From Stomatobaculum sp. (GTDB lineage Bacteria; Bacillota_A; Clostridia; Lachnospirales; Lachnospiraceae), in the NCBI GenBank assembly GCA_017449925.1, contig JAFSYO010000121.1, positions 1 through 18,057 of the forward strand: a stretch of DNA of 18,057 nt, given 5' to 3'. Both the position numbers and the translations under genes were made by a program. Below are positions 13,172 through 18,057 of this stretch, in pieces (the stretch's first letter is position 1; each line of letters starts with the position of its first letter). The notes under the pieces were generated by a model. That model saw only the letters and a program-made list of their open reading frames with translations, searched no databases and was not told the DNA's origin.

Positions 13172-14167
13172 ATGACAACGGAGTTTTTCTTTATTATGAT
13201 GAATCAATCGATCTATGCGCTGCTGATCTCTTTTGCAGTCTGCGCTGTGCTGTGCCGCCAGATGATCCCTGTCCTGCACCGCATGAAGTTCGGACAGAAT
13301 GTCCGGAGCGACGGCCCGGAGAGCCACCTGAAAAAGCAGGGAACGCCGACCATGGGCGGGATCATGATCGTCCTGGGGATCCTTGCGGGTACGCTGCCGT
13401 TCTTCCGCAGTGCCCCGCTGACAGTTCCGGTGATCCTTTTCACGGCGGCCTTCGGCTTTATCGGCTTTCTTGACGATTACCTGAAGATCCGGAAAAAGAA
13501 GTCCGAGGGACTGACAGTGAAACAGAAGTTCGCGCTTCAGCTGCTGGCTACGGCGGTCCTCGCGGGATATCTTTACACCCGGGGAGAATCGGCAAGAGAG
13601 ATGCTGGTGCCTTTTACCGGCGGCCTCGAGACAGGGTTTTTGCTGAAACTCGGGATCCTGTATATCCCGGCGGTGTTCTTTGTGGTGCTGGGAACAGACA
13701 ATGGAACTAATTTTACGGACGGACTGGACGGTCTCTGTTCTTCTGTCACGGTGATCACAGCTTTGTTTTTCGGGGCGGCGGCAATACGCTTCAATATTCC
13801 CTGCGCTCCTGCGGCAGGCGCGGTGATCGGGTCCCTGCTGGCATTTCTTCTGTTCAATGTGTATCCTGCGAAGGTCTTCATGGGAGACACAGGGGCCCTG
13901 GCTTTGGGCGGATTTATTTCTTCCACGGCTCTGATCATGAAGATGCCGCTCTTCATCCCCATCGTCGGGTTCATCTACATGATCGAAGTGATCTCTGTGA
14001 TGATCCAGGTGGGATATTTCAAAAGGACTCATGGAAAGCGCTTCTTCCGGATGGCGCCGATCCATCACCATTTTGAAAAGGGAGGATGGTCGGAGACCCG
14101 GGTGGTCGCGGTGTTTACCATCGTAACTGTGATCCTGTCGCTGGCTGCATGGCTGGGACTTGGCTGA
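13172..14167 (+). CDS. mraY: Phospho-N-acetylmuramoyl-pentapeptide-transferase
   Basis: The protein has 331 residues if it starts at ATG 13172; in-frame ATGs at 13196 and 13199 are alternatives. MraY joins UDP-MurNAc-pentapeptide to undecaprenyl phosphate, making lipid I at the inner membrane face. It is polytopic, with the complete motif set: SHLKKQGTPTMGG (51-63), FLDDYLK with D101-D102, NGTNFTDGLDGL (177-188), VFMGDTGALALGG (235-247), and MAPIHHHFEKGGW (294-306) with the HHH triad. The start is odd. No Shine-Dalgarno precedes 13172, and the nearest GGAG (13180-13183) is too far from 13196/13199 to be ideal. The ATG also begins at the last base of the right TATACTAA repeat, so the original leader may have been replaced by an insertion. 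Confidence 0.95.
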   Translation: MTTEFFFIMMNQSIYALLISFAVCAVLCRQMIPVLHRMKFGQNVRSDGPESHLKKQGTPTMGGIMIVLGILAGTLPFFRSAPLTVPVILFTAAFGFIGFLDDYLKIRKKKSEGLTVKQKFALQLLATAVLAGYLYTRGESAREMLVPFTGGLETGFLLKLGILYIPAVFFVVLGTDNGTNFTDGLDGLCSSVTVITALFFGAAAIRFNIPCAPAAGAVIGSLLAFLLFNVYPAKVFMGDTGALALGGFISSTALIMKMPLFIPIVGFIYMIEVISVMIQVGYFKRTHGKRFFRMAPIHHHFEKGGWSETRVVAVFTIVTVILSLAAWLGLG

Positions 14168-14194
14168 GAAAGAGAAAAAGGAGAGAAGAGTACT

Positions 14195-15547
14195 ATGAAT
14201 GATAGAGTAATGGTGGCCGGCGCCGGCAAAAGCGGGATCGCAGCGGCGAAACTGCTGCTGGAGACCGGAGGACAGGTGCTGCTGTATGACAGCAACGAAA
14301 AACTGGATACAGAGAAAGTGATGGCGGAGTTCCCGGAGGGAGCGAAGATCACGCTGAAGCTGGGGGAACTGGAGAAAGCGGATATCTCGGGAATCCAGAT
14401 CTGCGTCATGAGCCCAGGCATCGACCTGGAGACTCCCTTCGTGAAGATGCTGACGGATAACAAGGTCCAGCTCTGGAGTGAGATCGAACTGGGCTTCCAG
14501 GTGGCAAAGGGCCAGCTGGTGGCAGTGACGGGCACCAATGGCAAGACTACGACGACGACGCTGACCGGGCAGATCATGAAGAATGCTTTCGGCGACGCCT
14601 TCACCGTGGGCAATATCGGATTCCCCTATACGGAAGCTGCGCTGAAGACCACGGATAAATCGGTCACGGTGCTGGAAGCCTCCAGTTTCCAGCTGGAGAC
14701 CATCATCCGCTTCCATCCCCATGTGGCGGCGATCACCAACATCACCCCCGATCACCTGAACCGTCACCACACTATGGAGAACTACATCCGGATCAAGGAA
14801 GACATCACGACCAACATGACGAAGGAAGACTTCGTCGTCCTGAATTACGACGACGAAGCGCTGCGCGCCTTCGGAAAGAGCGGCAGCTGCCCGGCGGTCC
14901 CGGTCTTCTTCTCCAGCCGCGAGATCCTGGAGGACGGCTACGATGTCGAGGACGGCGTCATCTGCAGAAAGAAGAACGGCAAGGCGGAGCCGCTCCTTGG
15001 CACGGATGAGCTGAACATCCTTGGCAGGCACAACCATGAGAACGTGATGACGGCCATCGCCATCGCGGACTGCATGAAGGTCCCGACAGAAGTCACGGTG
15101 AAGACCTGCAAAGAGTTCCAGGCCGTTGAGCACCGCATCGAGTACGTCTGCGAAAAGTACGGCGTCAAGTATTACAACGATTCCAAGGGCACGAACCCGG
15201 ACGCTTCGATCCAGGCGGTCCGCGCCATGCCCGGCCCCACGATCCTGATCGGAGGAGGATACGACAAGAAGTCCTCCTATGACGAGTGGATCGAAGCATT
15301 CGAAGGAAAGGTCCGTTACCTTGTGCTGATCGGACAGACGAGGGACGCCATCGCCGAGTGCGCGAAGCGCCACGGCTTTACCAATATCATGTTTGCCGAG
15401 GACCTGCAGGAGGCCGTCAAGGTCTGCGCGTCCTACGCGAACGCGGGCGATTACGTTCTCCTTTCGCCGGCCTGCGCCAGCTGGGGAATGTTCCCGAACT
15501 TTGAAGTCCGCGGAGAAAAGTTCAAGGAGTATGTCAGGGCACTGTAA
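14195..15547 (+). CDS. murD: UDP-N-acetylmuramoyl-L-alanine--D-glutamate ligase
   Basis: The protein has 450 residues; the start is ATG 14195 with AAGGAG at 14178-14183. MurD adds D-glutamate to UDP-MurNAc-L-Ala using ATP, in the cytoplasm. There is an N-terminal Rossmann-like UMAG-binding domain (VMVAGAGKSGIAAAKLL, 5-21), the Mur-ligase P-loop GTNGKTTTT (113-121), NITPDHLNRH (182-191), a central HNHENVMTAIAIA motif, EHRIEYV, and the C-terminal NDSKGTNPDA and ILIGGGYDKK typical of MurD. The end LLSPACASWGMFPNFEVRGEKF is the usual MurD signature. It lies 27 nt after mraY and 41 nt before ftsW, in the order mraY-murD-ftsW. Confidence 0.97.
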   Translation: MNDRVMVAGAGKSGIAAAKLLLETGGQVLLYDSNEKLDTEKVMAEFPEGAKITLKLGELEKADISGIQICVMSPGIDLETPFVKMLTDNKVQLWSEIELGFQVAKGQLVAVTGTNGKTTTTTLTGQIMKNAFGDAFTVGNIGFPYTEAALKTTDKSVTVLEASSFQLETIIRFHPHVAAITNITPDHLNRHHTMENYIRIKEDITTNMTKEDFVVLNYDDEALRAFGKSGSCPAVPVFFSSREILEDGYDVEDGVICRKKNGKAEPLLGTDELNILGRHNHENVMTAIAIADCMKVPTEVTVKTCKEFQAVEHRIEYVCEKYGVKYYNDSKGTNPDASIQAVRAMPGPTILIGGGYDKKSSYDEWIEAFEGKVRYLVLIGQTRDAIAECAKRHGFTNIMFAEDLQEAVKVCASYANAGDYVLLSPACASWGMFPNFEVRGEKFKEYVRAL

Positions 15548-15588
15548 GACGCAGAGTTAATAATTCAGAGGAAAGGAGGGGCTGAGGG

Positions 15589-16728
15589 ATGGCGAAGAAG
15601 ACAGGACAAAAGCAGTTCTATGATTACAGTCTTGTGTTTGCTGTCATATTCCTGACGTCTTTCGGCCTTCTCATGATCTATTCCTCCAGCTCCTATATGG
15701 CCCAGATCGATCCGAAGACTGCGGACGCCGCCTATTATCTGAAACGACAGGGAGTCATCGCGCTGGCCGGTTTCCTCTTCATGATCTTCATATCGAAGAT
15801 CGACTACCACTGGACTCTGAAGTGGGCCGCACCTGCGTATTTTCTGTCCTATGTCCTGATGATCCTGGTGTCGCTGATCGGAAGAGAGGTCAATGGAAAG
15901 AAGCGCTGGCTTGGCGTGGGCCCGTTCTCCTTCCAGCCGACGGAGTTCGCGAAGCTGGCCCTTATCCTGTTCCTTACTGTATTTATCGTCAATATGGGTA
16001 AGGAGATCAACACGCTGAAGGGGCTTATGATCGCGTTCGCGGTGGATATTCCCATCGCCGGACTGGTGGCGAAGAACAATCTGAGCTCCGGCATTATCGT
16101 GGGCGGTCTGGTGTTTGTCATGACCTTCGTGGCGTCGAAGCTGTACGCGTTCCACCTTGTTCTGGGAGGAATGGCAGCCGCCGCATTCATCGGCGCGGTG
16201 CCTTTGGCGCACGTTCTCCTGGATATGAAGATCCTTCAGCCCTATCAGCTGAGCCGGATCCTGGTGTGGCAGAACCCGGCGGATTACCCTCAGGACGGCG
16301 GCTTCCAGGTGCTGCAGGGGCTGTACGCCATCGGCTCCGGCGGCGTTATGGGAAAAGGACTGGGAGAAAGCATCCAGAAGATGGGATTCGTGCCCGAGGC
16401 GCAGAATGACATGATCTTTGCCATCATCTGCGAAGAGCTGGGCCTGTTCGGCGCCGTTTCCCTGATCCTGGTCTTTATGTTCATGATCTACCGTTTCCTC
16501 GTGATCGCGAACTCTGCGCCGGACCTTTACGGCGCGCTTCTGGTGATCGGAGTGATGGCGCAGATCGCCATCCAGGTGATCCTGAACATCGCGGTGGTGA
16601 CGAACTCCATCCCCAACACAGGTATCACACTGCCGTTTGTCAGTTACGGGGGCACCTCGGTCCTGTTTCTGATGATTGAGATCGGACTGGTGCTGAGTGT
16701 CGCCCACAGGATAAAGATGGACGTTTAA
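15589..16728 (+). CDS. ftsW: SEDS-family peptidoglycan glycosyltransferase FtsW
   Basis: The protein has 379 residues; the start is ATG 15589 with an AAGGAGGGG-type SD eight bases upstream. It has about ten membrane helices. FtsW polymerises lipid II at the septum in partnership with the class B PBP encoded upstream. Family signatures are GREVNGKKRWLGVGPFSFQP with the TEFAKLALI helix after it, the central loop NPADYPQDGGFQVLQGLYAI and SGGVMGKGLGESIQKMGFVP, the AQNDMIFAIICEELGLFG block, and the C-terminal IPNTGITLPFVSYGGTSV. RodA and SpoVE are close paralogues; the place in the dcw cluster between murD and ftsQ supports FtsW. Its stop codon overlaps the SD of ftsQ. Confidence 0.93.
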   Translation: MAKKTGQKQFYDYSLVFAVIFLTSFGLLMIYSSSSYMAQIDPKTADAAYYLKRQGVIALAGFLFMIFISKIDYHWTLKWAAPAYFLSYVLMILVSLIGREVNGKKRWLGVGPFSFQPTEFAKLALILFLTVFIVNMGKEINTLKGLMIAFAVDIPIAGLVAKNNLSSGIIVGGLVFVMTFVASKLYAFHLVLGGMAAAAFIGAVPLAHVLLDMKILQPYQLSRILVWQNPADYPQDGGFQVLQGLYAIGSGGVMGKGLGESIQKMGFVPEAQNDMIFAIICEELGLFGAVSLILVFMFMIYRFLVIANSAPDLYGALLVIGVMAQIAIQVILNIAVVTNSIPNTGITLPFVSYGGTSVLFLMIEIGLVLSVAHRIKMDV

Positions 16729-16739
16729 GGAGGACCGGC

Positions 16740-17444
16740 ATGAGGCATAAGATCATTCTGGTCCTTGTTTCCGTTTTTCTGTTTCTTGCGATCCTCGGTG
16801 TGAGCATGTCGGTGTCCTCTGTCAAGGTGACGGGCAACCGGACCTACACCGCGGAGCAGATAGAACAGCTGGTATTCCCGAGCCGGATATCCAGGAACTG
16901 CGTGGTTTGTCTGGTCAACGGAATTCTGGGGAAAAAACGGAAAATTCCTTTTGTGGAGGATTACAAGGTCTCCTTTACGGGACCGACAGAGGTGGAGGTG
17001 ATCGTCTACGAAAAAAGTATTGTGGGATATGTAACCTACATGAGCTCCAGGATGTATTTTGACAAGGACGGGATCATCGTGGAAAGCGCGAGTCAGCGGC
17101 TGCCCGGTATTCCGGAGATCACAGGTCTTCATTTCGGCCAGATCGTCCTTTACAAAGAGCTTCCGGTAGAGAACCGGCGCATCTTTTCCATGATCCTGAA
17201 CCTGACACAGACCCTGTCCACCTTTAATATTCCGGCGGATATGATCCGCTACGACAAAGACCTGAACGCCACGCTGAATATCGGAAACGTCAGCGTGCTG
17301 CTCGGCGGAGCAAATGATATGAACGGAAAGCTGTCCGAGCTTTCCAACATACTTCCCAGGATCCAGGACCTGGACGGAACGCTGGACCTGAGCGATTATG
17401 ACCCGACTGTTCCCAACAGAATGTTTTCATTCAGAAGGCGCTGA
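16740..17444 (+). CDS. ftsQ: Cell division protein FtsQ/DivIB
   Basis: The protein has 234 residues; the start is ATG 16740 with AAGGAGG (16727-16733) overlapping the ftsW stop codon, so translation is probably coupled. A bitopic topology is seen: a very short cytoplasmic tail (MRHK), one membrane helix (about 5-22), then a POTRA domain beginning SSVKVTGNRTYTAEQIEQLV (26-45) and a beta-rich region with EVEVIVYEKSIVGYV and MYFDKDGIIVES. The end is basic (FSFRRR). It scaffolds the FtsL/DivIC complex and regulates septal synthesis. The cytoplasmic part is much shorter than in many DivIB proteins. No murG lies between it and ftsW, unlike in Bacillus-type clusters. Confidence 0.9.
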   Translation: MRHKIILVLVSVFLFLAILGVSMSVSSVKVTGNRTYTAEQIEQLVFPSRISRNCVVCLVNGILGKKRKIPFVEDYKVSFTGPTEVEVIVYEKSIVGYVTYMSSRMYFDKDGIIVESASQRLPGIPEITGLHFGQIVLYKELPVENRRIFSMILNLTQTLSTFNIPADMIRYDKDLNATLNIGNVSVLLGGANDMNGKLSELSNILPRIQDLDGTLDLSDYDPTVPNRMFSFRRR

Positions 17445-17453
17445 AGAAGTTAG

Positions 17454-17482
17454 TTGCACTTTTTTCAGAAAGTCGGTATTAT
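17454..17482 (+). promoter_or_regulatory. Sigma-A promoter of ftsZ
   Basis: TTGCAC (17454-17459), an exact 17-bp spacer and TATTAT (17477-17482), starting 10 nt after the ftsQ stop codon. The predicted start near 17489 gives a leader of about 63 nt. Confidence 0.75.
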
Positions 17483-17508
17483 AGTTTCGAAAGATGTTAA
17501 GAAAGTAT

Positions 17509-17525
17509 GTCTCCGGAGGGGAGAC
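17509..17525 (+). promoter_or_regulatory. Hairpin with GGAGG in its loop, in the ftsZ leader
   Basis: GTCTCC (17509-17514) pairs perfectly with GGAGAC (17520-17525), and the 5-nt loop is GGAGG, a decoy-like anti-SD match. It lies 12 nt before the real SD (AGGAGGGTGA, 17538-17547). No T-run follows. It may stabilise the leader or influence ribosome loading. Confidence 0.5.
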
Positions 17526-17551
17526 TTCACAGTAAATAGGAGGGTGAAACC

Positions 17552-18057
17552 TTGCTGGAAATCAGAATGAATGAAGAAGAGAGTGCAGCGAAGATTATTG
17601 TGATCGGTGTCGGCGGAGCTGGAAACAACGCCGTGAACCGTATGATCGATGAAGATATTGTTGGTGTTGAATTCATTGCGATCAATACAGACAAACAGGC
17701 CCTTGGCTTTTCCAAAGCCCAGAACCAGATGCAGATCGGCGAGAAACTGACTAAGGGACTCGGCGCAGGCGCGAAGCCGGAAATCGGTGAAAAGGCTGCC
17801 GAGGAGAGCGCAGAAGAGATCAAGCAGGCCTTTGAAGGCGCGGACATGGTATTCGTGACCTGCGGTATGGGCGGCGGCACCGGAACAGGCGCTGCTCCGG
17901 TCATTGCCCGGATCGCGAAGGAAATGGGCGTCCTGACCGTCGGCGTCGTGACGAAGCCCTTTAAGTTCGAGGGAAGACAGCGCATGAGCAATGCCATTGC
18001 CGGCATTGAGAACCTGAAGGCGGCAGTGGATACACTGATCGTCATCCCCAATGACAA
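17552..18057 (+). CDS. ftsZ: Cell division GTPase FtsZ, 5' part (runs off the window)
   Basis: The 168 complete codons visible begin at TTG 17552, chosen because the near-consensus SD AGGAGGGTGA (17538-17547) is correctly spaced for it; an ATG at 17567 would be 19 nt from the SD. FtsZ is the tubulin-like GTPase that forms the cytokinetic ring. Visible motifs are [14 protein letters not shown] (18-31, nucleotide-binding loop), INTDKQAL (44-51), [12 protein letters not shown], and the tubulin signature [12 protein letters not shown] (105-116). The residue before that glycine is Cys104 where many homologues have Ala. The remainder of the GTPase domain, the T7 loop and the C-terminal tail lie beyond the window. 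It has its own promoter in the ftsQ-ftsZ gap; no ftsA is present upstream. Confidence 0.96.
   Translation, partial: MLEIRMNEEESAAKIIVIGVGGAGNNAVNRMIDEDIVGVEFIAINTDKQALGFSKAQNQMQIGEKLTKGLGAGAKPEIGEKAAEESAEEIKQAFEGADMVFVTCGMGGGTGTGAAPVIARIAKEMGVLTVGVVTKPFKFEGRQRMSNAIAGIENLKAAVDTLIVIPND

Larger units (their letters stand above)
12951..13172 (+). mobile_element. Candidate small non-autonomous insertion flanked by TATACTAA direct repeats
   Basis: The octamer TATACTAA occurs at 12951-12958 and 13165-13172 in the same orientation, bracketing 206 bp. That segment holds all the unusual structured sequence of the ftsI-mraY gap, and removing it would leave an 83-nt spacer with mraY directly behind the GC-rich hairpin. 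This fits a target duplication around a MITE-like or IS200/IS605-type palindromic element. There is no transposase and there are no clear terminal inverted repeats, so an 8-bp coincidence remains possible. Confidence 0.3.

Noticed and set aside
13169..15373. 734-residue minus-strand ORF over mraY and murD
   Set aside because: It is very long but antisense to two genes with complete catalytic motifs; long antisense frames are common with this codon usage, and the product is His/Asp/Arg-rich without a domain.
1..18057. CRISPR array, tRNA or rRNA genes
   Set aside because: No regularly spaced repeat-spacer pattern, cloverleaf or conserved rRNA segment was seen on either strand.

Overview
The window looks like a chromosomal segment of a low-to-moderate GC Firmicute of class Clostridia, most likely Lachnospiraceae. 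This rests on the gene content and order (mraZ-rsmH-ftsL-pbp-mraY-murD-ftsW-ftsQ-ftsZ, with no murE, murF, murG or ftsA inside), strong AGGAGG-type ribosome binding sites, a RepA_N-type replication initiator relic, and a secreted protein with a WW/YFD-type glycan-binding repeat. No species can be named from the sequence alone.

Region 1 (1 to about 2580) is an AT-richer accessory scar. It holds a leftward promoter or operator at the extreme left, a possible small membrane peptide on the minus strand, the 5' part of a RepA-type replication initiator that decays into a frameshifted and stop-containing tail with a 52-bp palindrome, an apparently intact BrnT-like toxin overlapping a very small non-canonical partner, a terminator, and a truncated ECF-type sigma factor joined directly to the catalytic half of a tyrosine recombinase. 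ACGCCA/TGGCGT repeats lie at both ends of this scar. I read it as the collapsed remains of one or more integrative or conjugative elements.

Region 2 (2600 to 5630) has three co-oriented genes: a low-molecular-weight protein tyrosine phosphatase, a PNPOx-like flavin split-barrel protein, and a large fused envelope protein with an N-terminal PAP2 membrane phosphatase and a C-terminal CapA-like metallophosphatase domain. A strong terminator at 5586-5630 serves this group and the convergent ychF.

Region 3 (5670 to 8560) has ychF on the minus strand with a clear sigma-A promoter. Divergent from it is a secreted protein with a cell-wall/glycan-binding-like repeat, followed by lgt (prolipoprotein diacylglyceryl transferase).

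Region 4 (8560 to the end) is the division and cell wall cluster. A 320-bp leader carries competing hairpins and a strong terminator. It is followed by an mraZ promoter with three GTGG boxes at 10-bp period, then mraZ, rsmH, ftsL, a class B PBP (ftsI type), mraY, murD, ftsW, ftsQ, and the 5' part of ftsZ, which has its own sigma-A promoter and a TTG start. MraY makes lipid I, MurD adds D-Glu to the precursor, FtsW and the PBP polymerise and cross-link septal peptidoglycan, FtsL and FtsQ form the regulatory membrane subcomplex, and FtsZ forms the ring. MraZ and RsmH are the usual regulator and rRNA methylase at the head of the operon.

The most interesting anomaly is the 289-bp gap between the PBP gene and mraY. 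It contains a candidate promoter, a 61-nt long stem-loop beginning at the predicted transcription start, three GTGGGAG/CTCCCAC segments that can pair in mutually exclusive ways, and a terminator-like hairpin with a U-rich tail. The whole is bracketed by an 8-bp direct repeat (TATACTAA) whose right copy touches the annotated mraY start codon. It looks like a small inserted structured-RNA element or non-autonomous mobile element inside an essential operon.
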